A stretch of DNA of 64,000 bases from Halobacillus salinarum (GCF_022919095.1 NZ_CP095073.1:2108001-2172000), one strand, 5' to 3'. Shown: positions 35,582 through 45,641, numbered from the stretch's first letter. Notes: a model not told the origin generated them from the sequence alone. A program made the numbers and translations.

Positions 35582-36816
35582 ATGGTGAGGATACTAAAAG
35601 TCTGGCTCAACCGCGAAGAAGTATCTAAAGATTTATTACTGCTTCTCTTAATCGGGGATTATATTCGCTCGGTATTTTTCTTTCGAGTACATTTGTAAAT
35701 ATTTATTTATGGAAACAATCCAATAGCTACAGTGATATTGCTTTATATAATCTAAGTATTTATGTTCTCCAGCCCCTCACGTTTATTGTGGCGGGAAAGT
35801 GTGCTAAAAAAATTGACCGTGTCATTGTCCTGCGGACGGGAGTGACTGTCCTTTCTTTATTTTTTTTGACTGTATTAATGGTGGGAGAACGTGCTGCTAC
35901 CTTTAACATTATGCTGGGAGCTCTGTTAGGGATTGGATATGGTTTTTATTGGCTCGCTTACAACGTACTTACCTTCGAGATTACGGAGCCTGAGACAAGG
36001 GATTTTTTTAACGGCTTTTTAGGTGTTCTCCAATCGCTTGGAGGAATGACAGGGCCACTGCTTGCAGGCTATATCATTTCTCGTTTTAATAATTCCACAG
36101 GATATACTGTGATTTTTGCAATTTCTTTTGGTTTGTTTATCCTCGCTGTGCTTGTAAGTTTTGGATTATCGCGAAGAAAAGCTAAAGGTAATTTTTCCTT
36201 CAAAAGGATAATGGATGAACGCAAACGGAATGTAAACTGGAACAGGATACTTCATGCGCACATTTCCCAAGGCTTTCGTGAAGGGACATTCCTTTTTGCT
36301 GTTTCCATTTGGATCTTTTTAATTACCAGAGATGAATTATCTTTAGGAGTATTTAATCTTGTATATTCTGGATGCTCTTTTTTATTTTTTTTCTTGGTTG
36401 GGAAATGGATCAAGCCAAGCAGAAGAAAGAAAGCAATATTTTTATCGGGGCTTTCCTTGTATTTATCCGTCCTCATTTTATTAGTTAGCGCTACGATGCC
36501 ATTACTGCTGATTTATGGGGCAATCGCCGGTGTCTTTTTTCCATTGCTTTATGTTCCATATATCTCACTTACTTATGATGTGATCGGAAAAGCCTGGAAT
36601 GCAGGGGAGATGAGAATAGAGTACATCGTAGTGAGGGAGTTGTTTTTAAACACGGGACGCGTGCTTTCCATTTTGGTTTTTCTGTTCGCAATTTCTTTCA
36701 TTGCACCCGAAACAGGGCTGCCATATATTTTACTGCTTGTAGGAGGAGGACATTTTCTCATTTACTTCTTTATAAAGGATATTGATACAAAAGCCATGAG
36801 TGCGATAAGAAATTGA
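35582..36816 (+). pseudogene. yqgE: MFS transporter YqgE-like, frameshifted
   Basis: ATG 35582, after AAGGAGAT, opens MVRILKVWLNREEVSKDLLLLLLIG, then the frame is lost. One more G in the run 35654–35657 gives LIGGLYSLGIFLSSTFVNIYLWKQ and joins the rest into a 411-residue protein with about 12 membrane helices. That is the size of the major facilitator YqgE, found between sodA and pbpA in Bacillus. Substrate is unknown. The single-base loss is of the same kind as in ispH, nfo, ispG and glcK, so an error in the sequence is likely. Confidence 0.88.
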
Positions 36817-36839
36817 AACTTTTCTTTTCAAATGTCGTC
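36814..36839 (+). promoter_or_regulatory. ECF (sigma-M type) promoter for the class B PBP gene
   Basis: TGAAAC (36814–36819), a 16-base spacer and CGTC (36836–36839) match the sigma-M/sigma-X element. It overlaps the yqgE stop codon and lies about 70 bases before the PBP start. A TATACT further down could serve a second, sigma-A start. Confidence 0.68.
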
Positions 36840-36910
36840 TATATTTATAGGAAGAAAAAAATGTTATACTATAGAAGCGATTTTTTGAAAGGGTAAGGGA
36901 GAGGTGTTTC

Positions 36911-39016
36911 ATGGCGAAGAAGAAGAAGAAACAGCAGAAGAAAAAATCCCATATGCCAATAAGGCTTAATATAATCTTTTTTATTGTGTTTTTATTATTT
37001 GCCGGTCTGATCTTACAGTTGGGTGTTGTGCAAATCTTAAATGGGGAAGAGGCACAGAAGCAAATTGATCGTACAGAAAACACGACCACAAACATCCCTG
37101 TCCCAAGAGGAGAAATGTATGACCGTTACGGTCGGGTCCTCGTTGATAACAAGCCCCTGTATTCAATTACATATACTCCGCCAAAAGGGGTCCAGCCAGA
37201 GGATCGGTTAGAACTGGCAGAACAGCTTGCTAAATACATCCAAATGGATGCTGACAATTTAACGGAAAGAAACTTAAAGGAATACTTCTTTTTAAATCAC
37301 AGGGAAGAAATACAAGAGCGGATAGCTGATGAAGACACGGAGAATCTTGATAATGGCGAAGTGTACCAACGTCAGCTTGACAGTATAAAAAAATCTGAAA
37401 TTGATTCTTACAGTAAGGAAACAAAAAAAGTCATCGCTATAAAGAAGGAGCTTGATAAAGCGTACGCTCTCTCTCCACATGTGATTAAGAATGCAAACAT
37501 CTCACAAGAAGAGTATTCAAAGGTAGCTGAACATTTGGCGAATCTTCCAGGAATTAATGTAACTTCAGATTGGGAACGGTCTTATCCGTTCGGGAAGACT
37601 TTCAAAAATTATTTAGGTTCGATTACTACCAGGCAGGAAGGTGTTCCTAGAGATGATCTTGATTACTATATGTCTCTTGACTACAGCCGAAATGACCGGG
37701 TAGGGGAAAGCGGACTTGAACAACAGTACGAAGAAGTACTGCGTGGAGTTAAGGAAAAAGTCCAATATACTACAGATAAAAGCAATAATGTAGTTGACAC
37801 CAATGTCATACGAGAAGGAAGACGCGGACAGGATCTTGTGTTGACGATTGATATTGAACTTCAGCAGAAGCTCGATCAGATCGTTAAAGAAGAGCTTACT
37901 AAAGGAGTAGGATTAGGCAACAGCCAGCTGGATAATGCCGTAGCTGTAATGTCTGATCCGCAGACTGGCGAAATTCTCGCGATGTCCGGGCAGACTTATA
38001 ACCGGAACCGCAAAAAAGATGAACCAAGAGTATCGGATACGTCCTATCAGGCCATATATAATGCTTACGCTCCTGGGTCGACAGTCAAAGGTGCGACGGT
38101 ACTTACCGGTTTTCATGAAGGGGTCATTAATACGGGTACGACAATTTATGACCACCCTTTAAAATTTTATGGGACGCCAACAAAATCATCTTATGCTACT
38201 CTGCAATATACGAATTATTTAAAAGCCTTAAGAAAATCTTCAAACGTCTTTATGTTCTATGTTGCTTTATGGTTAGGGGGAGAACATTACGAACCAAATA
38301 CTAAGTTGGATTTCAAACCAGGGACTTACGAAACTTTCCTATATAATTTTAACCAGTTTGGTCTAGGTGTGGAAACCGGCATCGACCTGCCATATGAAGC
38401 AACAGGCTTTGAAGGGAAAAATCCTAGCCCGGGTAATATTCTTGACTTTGCCATCGGCCAGTACAGTACTTATACAGCCTTGCAAATGAACCAGTATGTT
38501 TCGACCATTGCAAATGGAGGCTCCAGACTTCGAACGCGCCTTGTCAGGGAAATCCATGATCCGGCAACGGTCGGTCAAGACCTGGGTCCTACAGATAAAA
38601 TCTACAGCCCGAAAGTCTTAAATAAATTAGAAATGAGCGATCAAAATATCGGAAGAGTGCAGGAAGGCTTCCGTCAAGTAATGCAGACGCCTGGCGGAAC
38701 AGCCTACAGTGACTTTCACAGTAAATCATATAATCCGGCAGGTAAATCAGGTACCGCCGAGGTTACGAAATATGAGAAGGGTAATAATGGTTACATTTCT
38801 CACGAAGATTTGGAAAACCTGACCTTGGTTGCTTATGCTCCTTATAAAAATCCAGAGGTGGCCATTTCTGTAATGGTACCGTACATGAATGCCAGTGGGG
38901 AACATGTCAACTACCATATCGGAGAGCGGGCGCTGGATGCTTATTTTGACTTGAAGAAGCAACGCGAGAAGGACGGAATCAATATGGATATCGGAAATAA
39001 GAAAGAAAATGAATAA
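36911..39016 (+). CDS. pbpA: class B penicillin-binding protein (PBP2A/PbpA type)
   Basis: This 701-residue transpeptidase has a Lys-rich cytoplasmic tip, one membrane anchor (residues 16–38) and a dimerisation/pedestal domain opening PRGEMYDRYGRVL. The transpeptidase domain has the catalytic Ser390 in STVK, an SSN motif and KSGT. It cross-links lateral wall peptidoglycan with the elongation machinery. It matches the position of B. subtilis pbpA between yqgE and pstS. An ECF promoter match upstream suggests wall-stress induction. Confidence 0.94.
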   Translation: MAKKKKKQQKKKSHMPIRLNIIFFIVFLLFAGLILQLGVVQILNGEEAQKQIDRTENTTTNIPVPRGEMYDRYGRVLVDNKPLYSITYTPPKGVQPEDRLELAEQLAKYIQMDADNLTERNLKEYFFLNHREEIQERIADEDTENLDNGEVYQRQLDSIKKSEIDSYSKETKKVIAIKKELDKAYALSPHVIKNANISQEEYSKVAEHLANLPGINVTSDWERSYPFGKTFKNYLGSITTRQEGVPRDDLDYYMSLDYSRNDRVGESGLEQQYEEVLRGVKEKVQYTTDKSNNVVDTNVIREGRRGQDLVLTIDIELQQKLDQIVKEELTKGVGLGNSQLDNAVAVMSDPQTGEILAMSGQTYNRNRKKDEPRVSDTSYQAIYNAYAPGSTVKGATVLTGFHEGVINTGTTIYDHPLKFYGTPTKSSYATLQYTNYLKALRKSSNVFMFYVALWLGGEHYEPNTKLDFKPGTYETFLYNFNQFGLGVETGIDLPYEATGFEGKNPSPGNILDFAIGQYSTYTALQMNQYVSTIANGGSRLRTRLVREIHDPATVGQDLGPTDKIYSPKVLNKLEMSDQNIGRVQEGFRQVMQTPGGTAYSDFHSKSYNPAGKSGTAEVTKYEKGNNGYISHEDLENLTLVAYAPYKNPEVAISVMVPYMNASGEHVNYHIGERALDAYFDLKKQREKDGINMDIGNKKENE

Positions 39017-39028
39017 ATGAATCCATTA

Positions 39029-39065
39029 AAAACAGCTTGCACATGTTGCAAGTTGTTTTTTTATC
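39029..39065 (+). terminator. terminator after pbpA
   Basis: AACAGCTTGCA and TGCAAGTTGTT pair with one G-U and are followed by eight T residues. Confidence 0.85.
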
Positions 39066-39141
39066 GTCTTTTTGAGGAATAGTTTATCAAATTGGTTCAT
39101 TTTTACAAAAAGCACAGGATTTATTCAACAAATTCCGTCAA

Positions 39142-39180
39142 TTTACAAAAGCTTAACATTTGATTTATATGTCCTTAAAA
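39142..39180 (+). promoter_or_regulatory. PhoP box (four hexamers) upstream of pstS
   Basis: TTTACA (39142), TTAACA (39153), TTTATA (39164) and TTAAAA (39175) recur at exactly 11-base intervals. This is the TT(A/C/T)A(A/C/T)A-N5 array bound by phosphorylated PhoP. The last repeat falls where the -35 should be, and a TATATA/TATAAA -10 lies at 39194–39200. This predicts induction of the pst operon on phosphate starvation. Confidence 0.85.
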
Positions 39181-39255
39181 CTACGTAGTTAGTATATAAA
39201 ATGTGAGTTGGACAACCCAACTGATCTTAACTTAGAAAAATAGGGGGAAAAAGAA

Positions 39256-40215
39256 ATGAAAAGTTTTAAAAGTTTAGCACTAATGTTTGCTTTCATTCTT
39301 GTATTGGGAGCACTTGCGGCTTGTGGAGGCGGAGACGAAGGATCTTCTTCTGATTCCTCTTCTGACAGCGAGTCTACTTCTTCTGATTCTTCATCTGACA
39401 GCAGCTCTGATTCAGAAGCAGCTTCAGGTTCAATCGTAGTCGGTGGTTCCAGTGCCCTTCAGCCACTTGCAGCAGCAGCAGCAGAGCAATTCCAACAGGA
39501 CAACCCTGACGCTCAAATCGAAGTACAGGGTGGAGGAAGCGGTACTGGTCTTTCTGAAGTAGCAGCGGGTAACTTTGATATTGGTAATGCTGACTACTTT
39601 GCAGAATCTAAAGAAGGCATCGATGCAAGCAAACTTGTTGACCACAAAGTAGCCGTAGTAGGAATGACTGCAGCTGTGAATGCCGATGCTGGTGTAACTG
39701 ACATTTCTAAAGAGGATCTTAAAAAAGTATTTACTGGAAAGATCACGAACTGGAAAGATGTTGGCGGCGAGGATATGGAAATTAAACTAGTTAACCGTCC
39801 TGACGGTTCTGGTACTCGCGCAACTTTCAATGAATTCGCTCTTGATGGAGCAACTCCAGCTGAGGGAATTACAGAGGATTCTTCCAACACGGTTAAGAAA
39901 ATTGTTGCTGACACTCCTGGAGCAGTAGGCTACCTTGCATTTTCTTACTTCGATGACAGCTCTGATTCTAAAGTGAAGAAAATGTCTATCGATGGTGTTG
40001 AAGCATCTGACGAAAACGTAAAATCCGGAGACTTCCCTGTTTGGGCCTACGAGCATGCGTATACTAAAGGAGAGCCGGAAGGATTAGAAAAAGCATTCCT
40101 TGATTACATGATGAGTGACGAAGTACAATCTAATCTTGTACCTGAACAAGGATACATTCCTTCCACTGAAATGAAAGTAGAACGTGATGCAGAAGGTAAA
40201 CAAACAGAAAAATAA
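39256..40215 (+). CDS. pstS: phosphate-binding lipoprotein PstS
   Basis: This 319-residue protein has a lipoprotein signal (LGALAAC, Cys23) and a Ser/Asp/Glu-rich linker (residues 24–58). The periplasmic-type phosphate-binding domain has VGGSSALQPLAAA and GGGSGTGLSEV loops and NRPDGSGTRATF contacting the anion. It delivers phosphate to PstCA. The linker is unusually long and acidic. The gene heads the pst operon under the PhoP box; a 150-base gap before pstC may hold RNA processing signals that adjust its expression. Confidence 0.96.
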   Translation: MKSFKSLALMFAFILVLGALAACGGGDEGSSSDSSSDSESTSSDSSSDSSSDSEAASGSIVVGGSSALQPLAAAAAEQFQQDNPDAQIEVQGGGSGTGLSEVAAGNFDIGNADYFAESKEGIDASKLVDHKVAVVGMTAAVNADAGVTDISKEDLKKVFTGKITNWKDVGGEDMEIKLVNRPDGSGTRATFNEFALDGATPAEGITEDSSNTVKKIVADTPGAVGYLAFSYFDDSSDSKVKKMSIDGVEASDENVKSGDFPVWAYEHAYTKGEPEGLEKAFLDYMMSDEVQSNLVPEQGYIPSTEMKVERDAEGKQTEK

Positions 40216-40365
40216 TTATTATTATGTAGTAATTAAATAGGGAAACTTACACAGGGTTGACTCTGTACCATCGTAATTCAACTTCATGATAAGGACCATT
40301 CTTATCTAAAGCTGTTCGATGATGCTATGGGTCAGCCCGTTTCCCATGATTTAGGAGGATAGGCT

Positions 40366-41310
40366 ATGTCAAACAGTTCACAAACTACAGCCTCCAAGGC
40401 AGCTCAGCCCCATCGTTTAATTAAGAGTAAAAATGGTTCAGTCAAACGGAATGAGCTGCGAGGAAAAATCTTAGTATATTTTTGTGCCATTCTAATCATT
40501 GTGGCAACTTTAGCCATTACTTTATTTCTGACCTTAAAAGGGCTGCAGTCGTTTGTATTAAATGATGTAAATGTTATTAAATTTATCACTGGAATGGTTT
40601 GGAGTCCATCTGGTGAAGGTGACTTTACCTATGGTGCATTTCCATTTATTTTTGGTTCTTTTGCGATCACATTTCTTGCAGCTTTATTTGCTGCCCCCCT
40701 TGGAATCGGAAGCGCAATCTTTATGACCGAAATTGCTAAAAAATGGGGTCAAAAAGTATTGCAGCCCGTTATAGAGATACTCGTTGGAATTCCTTCAGTC
40801 GTTTACGGTTTAATTGGCTTGACTGTAATCGTTCCGATTATTAGAAATCATTCCAGCGGTGTAGGTTTTAGTTTATTGGCAGGAATGATTGTAGTAGGAG
40901 TTATGATCCTTCCAACCGTAACAAGTATTTCTGCAGATGCATTAAAATCTATTCCATCAGATATTAAAGACGCATCTTATGGTTTAGGCGCAACAAGATG
41001 GCAGACAATTTACAAAGTGATTCTGCCAGCGGCACTTCCTTCTCTTGCAACGGCTGTCGTGCTGGGGATGGCAAGAGCTTTCGGTGAAGCACTCGCTGTT
41101 CAAATGGTAATTGGTAACTCTAAGGCAATGCCGGAGGGAATTACTGATCAGGCGGCTACCTTGACCTCTATTATTACGTTAAGTATGGGACATACCACTT
41201 ACGGTAGTGTCCACAATAACTTACTGTGGTCATTAGGCTTAATTTTATTAGTCATGTCTTATGTGTTTATCATTATTATTCGTTTGATTTCGTCAAGGAG
41301 GAAGGTTTAA
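40366..41310 (+). CDS. pstC: phosphate ABC transporter permease PstC
   Basis: This 314-residue permease has six membrane helices after a basic N-terminus. The EAA-type loop is in SADALKSIPSDIKDASYGLGATRWQTI. It forms the channel with PstA. AGGAGG precedes the ATG, and the stop abuts the pstA start with no gap, as expected for coupled subunits. Confidence 0.95.
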   Translation: MSNSSQTTASKAAQPHRLIKSKNGSVKRNELRGKILVYFCAILIIVATLAITLFLTLKGLQSFVLNDVNVIKFITGMVWSPSGEGDFTYGAFPFIFGSFAITFLAALFAAPLGIGSAIFMTEIAKKWGQKVLQPVIEILVGIPSVVYGLIGLTVIVPIIRNHSSGVGFSLLAGMIVVGVMILPTVTSISADALKSIPSDIKDASYGLGATRWQTIYKVILPAALPSLATAVVLGMARAFGEALAVQMVIGNSKAMPEGITDQAATLTSIITLSMGHTTYGSVHNNLLWSLGLILLVMSYVFIIIIRLISSRRKV

Positions 41311-42198
41311 ATGAACAGGCGGGTAACTAACAATATTGCAACGTCAGTTTTTGTTTTGTGTGCTGTTATCATGGTAGCAACACTCATTTATTTACTAGGT
41401 TATATTCTTACAAATGGACTCGCTGAAATTAATTGGTCGTTTCTGTCTTCTAATTCCAGTTCTTTTCAGGCTGGCGGCGGAATTAAAAACCAGCTATGGA
41501 ACTCCTTCTATATCCTGGTGATGACTATGATTTTTTCAGTTCCATTAGGAGTTCTTGGTGGAATTTATCTCGCGGAATACTCAAAACCGGGTAAAATCAC
41601 AAACATCATTCGTACTAGTGTAGAAGTTCTTTCCTCCCTGCCATCCATCGTAGTCGGAATGTTTGGTTTGTTAGTGTTTGTACAATATGTTGGATTGGGT
41701 TATTCCATTATTGCAGGTGCTTTAGCGCTAACCGTATTTAACCTGCCTGTAATTGTTCGCGTTACCGAAGACTCCATTCGTTCGGTTCCACTTCGGCAGA
41801 AGAATGCCAGTCTTGCTCTCGGAATTACTCATTGGCATACAGTAAAAACGGTACTTGTACCTGCTGCTTTTCCGGGCATCCTAACTGGTGTAATCCTTTC
41901 AGCGGGCCGCGTATTCGGGGAAGCTGCTGCTTTATTATTTACGGCAGGTCTTTCCTCACCTAATTTAAACTTTAATTCGTGGAATCCGTTTAATACGACA
42001 TCACCACTGAATCCATTTCGTTCCGCCGAAACGCTGTCGGTTCACATTTGGAAAGTGAATTCCCAGGGGATCATGCCGGACGTACTAGAAATTGCAAATG
42101 GTTCAGCAGCCGTGCTGATTATATTTGTATTGATATTTAATTTGTCTGCACGGATTATTGGTGGACTAATCTTTTCGAAAATATCTGGTAAAAAGTAG
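41311..42198 (+). CDS. pstA: phosphate ABC transporter permease PstA
   Basis: This 295-residue permease has six helices and an EAA loop in [27 protein letters not shown]. Its ATG directly follows the pstC stop, and AGGAGGAAGG inside the pstC end is the ribosome site. pstB begins 11 bases after the stop. Confidence 0.95.
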   Translation: MNRRVTNNIATSVFVLCAVIMVATLIYLLGYILTNGLAEINWSFLSSNSSSFQAGGGIKNQLWNSFYILVMTMIFSVPLGVLGGIYLAEYSKPGKITNIIRTSVEVLSSLPSIVVGMFGLLVFVQYVGLGYSIIAGALALTVFNLPVIVRVTEDSIRSVPLRQKNASLALGITHWHTVKTVLVPAAFPGILTGVILSAGRVFGEAAALLFTAGLSSPNLNFNSWNPFNTTSPLNPFRSAETLSVHIWKVNSQGIMPDVLEIANGSAAVLIIFVLIFNLSARIIGGLIFSKISGKK

Positions 42199-42209
42199 GA
42201 GATGAAAAG

Positions 42210-43049
42210 ATGCAAAAAACTATGAAAAATAATAAACAAGCGGAAAAACTGCAGGAAACCGTACAGGAACATGCGGGTGTAGAACGTCCGGAAGAAGCAG
42301 AGACTCTGATTGAATTAAAGGATTTAAGTGTGTTCTACGGCAATAATCAAGCTGTTAAGCATGTCAATATGCCACTCAAAAAGAATAAAGTAACAGCTTT
42401 CATTGGTCCTTCAGGTTGTGGAAAATCAACTCTGCTTAGAACGATTAACCGTATGAATGACCAGATTCCGGATGCTCATTATGGCGGACAGATCATGTAT
42501 GACGGAGTGAACCTGCTTGATCAACGTATTGATGTGGTTTCTCTTCGTAAAGAAATTGGTATGGTTTTTCAGGAACCTAATCCTTTTCCAAAACCGATTA
42601 AAACGAATATTACGCATGCTTTAAAATTTTACCGTACAAAAAAGAGCGAAATGGATGACATTGTAGAGTCAGCCCTGAAACAGGCTGCTTTGTGGGAAGA
42701 AGTAAAGAATCGTTTAGGAAGCTCTGCCCAATCCCTATCAGGAGGACAGCAGCAGCGGCTGTGTATTGCAAGAGCTCTTGCTCTTAAGCCTCAAGTTCTG
42801 TTGTTGGATGAGCCGACTTCGGCGTTGGATCCTATTTCTAGTGCAAAAGTGGAAGACTTAATCATTGAATTAAAGAAATATTATACAATTGTGATTGTTA
42901 CGCACAATATGGAGCAGGCAGCCCGTGTATCCGATTATACTTCCTTTATGTACAACGGGGATTTAATTGAATTCGGATCTACCTCCCAGCTTTTTACCAA
43001 TCCAAATGAAAAAAGAACAGAAGATTATTTAACCGGAAAATTCAGTTAA
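42210..43049 (+). CDS. pstB1: phosphate ABC transporter ATPase PstB (first copy)
   Basis: This 279-residue ATPase has a polar N-terminal extension of about 30 residues, Walker [10 protein letters not shown], signature LSGGQQQR and Walker [13 protein letters not shown]. It powers PstCA. The first copy differs from the second mostly in the N-terminal extension and in the [21 protein letters not shown] region. A tandem pair is also seen in B. subtilis (pstBA, pstBB). A gap of 118 bases precedes the second copy. Confidence 0.94.
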   Translation: MQKTMKNNKQAEKLQETVQEHAGVERPEEAETLIELKDLSVFYGNNQAVKHVNMPLKKNKVTAFIGPSGCGKSTLLRTINRMNDQIPDAHYGGQIMYDGVNLLDQRIDVVSLRKEIGMVFQEPNPFPKPIKTNITHALKFYRTKKSEMDDIVESALKQAALWEEVKNRLGSSAQSLSGGQQQRLCIARALALKPQVLLLDEPTSALDPISSAKVEDLIIELKKYYTIVIVTHNMEQAARVSDYTSFMYNGDLIEFGSTSQLFTNPNEKRTEDYLTGKFS

Positions 43050-43167
43050 CCTGTTCATTCAACTAATGAAAATAATTGCGGAAATATATGAATTACCCGC
43101 ATATAAATAAACTTTGATACAACAACAACAAAAAATTTTTAAGCCGTAAGTAAAGGGATGAAGTTTC

Positions 43168-43923
43168 ATGTCAAATTATTCGTATGAAGTAGAAAATCTT
43201 AACCTTTGGTATGGGGAAAATCAGGCTCTTTATGAAGTAAACATGCAAATTCCTAAAGGCGAAGTCACCGCTATTATCGGTCCTTCCGGCTGTGGGAAAT
43301 CCACATTTTTAAAAATGTTAAATCGAATGGTAGAGATGGTCCCCAATGTTCGTGTCTCAGGAAACGTGAAGTATAACGGAGATAATATTCTCGAGAAATA
43401 CCGTCCTGAAAGTCTTCGTACGAATGTGGGAATGGTATTTCAGCACCCTAATCCGTTTCCGAAATCCATTTATGAAAATGTAATTTACGGGTTGAAGATT
43501 CAAGGAGTCCGTAACAAAAAAAAGCTTGATGAAGTTGTAGAGCGGAGCCTTAAACAGGCAGCTATATGGGATGAAGTAAAAGATCGTCTGCACACAAGTG
43601 CCCAGGGTCTTTCCGGGGGACAACAGCAGCGGATATGTATCGCACGTGCACTTGCCGTAGAGCCTGATGTAGTCTTGATGGATGAACCTACATCTGCTCT
43701 TGACCCGATTTCAACTTCGAGAGTGGAAGAACTAATCCATGACTTGAAGAAGCAGTACACCATTATAGTCGTGACACACAATATGCAGCAAGCGTCTCGA
43801 ATTTCTGATCAAACTGCCTTCTTCTTAAATGGGGATCTTGTAGAATTTGATCGAACAGATCAGATTTTTTCAAATCCAGGAGATAAACGTACGGAAGATT
43901 ATATCAGCGGAAAATTTGGTTAA
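43168..43923 (+). CDS. pstB2: phosphate ABC transporter ATPase PstB (second copy)
   Basis: This 251-residue ATPase has Walker [10 protein letters not shown], signature LSGGQQQR and [14 protein letters not shown]. It lacks the N-terminal extension of the first copy and is the canonical PstB length. Both copies keep all catalytic motifs, so two functional ATPases, as homo- or heterodimers, are possible. phoU follows 13 bases later. Confidence 0.94.
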   Translation: MSNYSYEVENLNLWYGENQALYEVNMQIPKGEVTAIIGPSGCGKSTFLKMLNRMVEMVPNVRVSGNVKYNGDNILEKYRPESLRTNVGMVFQHPNPFPKSIYENVIYGLKIQGVRNKKKLDEVVERSLKQAAIWDEVKDRLHTSAQGLSGGQQQRICIARALAVEPDVVLMDEPTSALDPISTSRVEELIHDLKKQYTIIVVTHNMQQASRISDQTAFFLNGDLVEFDRTDQIFSNPGDKRTEDYISGKFG

Positions 43924-43936
43924 AAGGGGGATCTGA

Positions 43937-44596
43937 ATGACGACTCGTCGTTTCTTTTCAGAAGAATTACAAGAATTAAAAACAAAAATTGAGGAACTTG
44001 CCGATGACACACAGCAAATCCTTGCAAAATCAGTAGATGCTCTTTACAAGAAGGATACAGAAACAGCTCAATGGATCATTAATAATGACCATGTATTTAA
44101 TCAGAAGGAACAATCTATTAATGAAACAGTCATCGTTTTGATTGCAAAGCAGCAGCCAGTCGCTTCTGATTTGCGGAGACTTATCATTGCTATAAAAATC
44201 TCAGCAGACTTGGAAAGAATGGCTGATCACGCGAAGAATATTGCCAAAGCCACATTACATCTTGGAGCAGAACATACCATCACTATTCACCCGGTCATTC
44301 GTGAAATGGCAGACATTGCCTTAGATATGGTTGATATAGCTCACAAAGCTTATGACCATGAAGACATTACGCTTGCCAGAGAATTAGCAGAGAAAGATGA
44401 TTCTATCGATGAACGATACGGTCAAGTAACCCGGGATCTACTTGAGCAAACAGCAAATAACCCAGAGCAGATTCAGCACATTATGCAAATGGCATTCACC
44501 TCCAGGTATATCGAACGTTTTGCCGATCACATTACAAACATTGGCGAGAGTATCTTTTATTTAGTAAAAGGTGTTTCCTACGATTTGAACGAATAA
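43937..44596 (+). CDS. phoU: phosphate transport regulator PhoU
   Basis: This 219-residue, all-helical protein has two PhoU repeats with DLRRLIIAIKISADLERMADHAKNIA and MAFTSRYIERFADHITNIGE metal-binding motifs. PhoU restrains Pst uptake and signalling to the PhoR kinase. Location at the end of pst is usual in Gram-positives other than B. subtilis. The stop merges with a bidirectional terminator. Confidence 0.95.
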   Translation: MTTRRFFSEELQELKTKIEELADDTQQILAKSVDALYKKDTETAQWIINNDHVFNQKEQSINETVIVLIAKQQPVASDLRRLIIAIKISADLERMADHAKNIAKATLHLGAEHTITIHPVIREMADIALDMVDIAHKAYDHEDITLARELAEKDDSIDERYGQVTRDLLEQTANNPEQIQHIMQMAFTSRYIERFADHITNIGESIFYLVKGVSYDLNE

Positions 44597-44622
44597 AAAA
44601 ACCCCAAAGCTGGGGTTTTTTT
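44597..44622. terminator. bidirectional terminator after phoU
   Basis: AAAAACCCCA and TGGGGTTTTT pair around AAGC, with A and T tails, between convergent genes. Confidence 0.92.
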
Positions 44623-44630
44623 AATAGGAA

Positions 44631-45089
44631 TTATTCTTTATGGGTGATGGCTTGAGCCAATTGTTTCGTGCTCATAGATGAATCAACGAGCACGGAACCA
44701 ATTTGAATATACTTGCTGTATTTATGGTCTTTCATATAAGTCTCAAACGCTTTTTCATCATCGATGATCTTCGCTTGCTTTAGTTTCTTGCTAATATCAG
44801 AGGAAGTCGTGCCAGAATCAATATCAAGAGTTAAATAGTAAATCGCTTCTTTCTTACTTGTTTGCTCAGCTTGAGTTGATGTAGTCTGGCTTTCATTTTT
44901 TAATTGTTCAAATTCCTTCGAATCCAGTACGTGATAGCCAATGGATTCAATTTTTTTGATCATCTCTTTACTCGAAAGCTCCTCGTTTTGAGTAGATACA
45001 GGAGAAGGTGATTCTTTCCAGTATGCAAAACTAATGAGAGCAGTTGCTGCGATCAGGCCGATGGCAAAGGAACGTAATGTATGTTTCAT
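44631..45089 (-). CDS. small anchored protein with MltG/YceG LysM-like domain, no catalytic domain
   Basis: This 152-residue protein has a membrane anchor or signal segment (residues 7–24) and a Ser/Glu-rich linker. The C-terminal 65-residue domain (LDIDSGTTSSDISKKLKQAKIIDDEKAFETY up to MSTKQLAQAI) has the shape of the LysM-like module in front of the MltG transglycosylase. The catalytic domain is absent. Its place matches yqzC of B. subtilis. It overlaps its upstream neighbour by four bases. A wall-binding role is inferred from the module only. Confidence 0.72.
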   Translation of the reverse strand: MKHTLRSFAIGLIAATALISFAYWKESPSPVSTQNEELSSKEMIKKIESIGYHVLDSKEFEQLKNESQTTSTQAEQTSKKEAIYYLTLDIDSGTTSSDISKKLKQAKIIDDEKAFETYMKDHKYSKYIQIGSVLVDSSMSTKQLAQAITHKE

Positions 45090-45463
45090 TGTCTTGCCGC
45101 TCCTTGTTTCTGAAGCTGGAGAAGAATCTTCTGGACTTCCTGTTCTTCTATCTGCATCTCTTTTGCAATATAATGAGGTTTGAATCCGCGTTTGTACATA
45201 GAGTAAATCTTGTCTGTCATTGAAAAATCAGCGCCGGTTTGCTTCTGATAGGGTTCTTTCATAATTTCACTAGTCAGATCTTCAGTCAGCAGTTCTTCCT
45301 CCAGCACCTTAAGCTTCTTCTTCATTTGATAGCTGTCCTGCATCATAGTCAGCGAGAGCTGCTCCAGTTGATCATCCAATTCTTTAATCCGGTCATTTAC
45401 GAAATAACTGATTATATATAACAGGATGCCTATGACCGCTAACGTAATAAAAATAATGTACAT
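45086..45463 (-). CDS. single-pass membrane protein with coiled coil and C-terminal HTH-like segment
   Basis: This 125-residue protein has an N-terminal membrane helix (residues 2–22) and a coiled coil (about 27–60). The last 45 residues (KIYSMYKRGFKPHYIAKEMQIEEQEVQKILLQL) look like a helix-turn-helix of the sigma-region-4 type. I do not recognise a named family. The position corresponds to yqzD in B. subtilis. It is coupled to the LysM-like gene by ATGA overlap, so the two probably act together at the membrane. Confidence 0.7.
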   Translation of the reverse strand: MYIIFITLAVIGILLYIISYFVNDRIKELDDQLEQLSLTMMQDSYQMKKKLKVLEEELLTEDLTSEIMKEPYQKQTGADFSMTDKIYSMYKRGFKPHYIAKEMQIEEQEVQKILLQLQKQGAARQ

Positions 45464-45641
45464 ATGTATTCACTCCTTATGTAGTCCAGGTTTATTTATA
45501 CCATAGGTGAAGAAAAAATTCTATGCCCTTTTTCTTCTTAGGAGCAATATTTACTTGTAAAGAAGCTTGTGATTTGTTACTATTATTAAGTCTGATAAAT
45601 GAAATGACTACATGAAATGAAGATGATATGGAGGGATAACC

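Noticed and set aside
39345-39425. Repeat tract in pstS as a mobile or CRISPR-like repeat
   Set aside because: It is a simple Ser/Asp codon tract coding for the lipoprotein linker.
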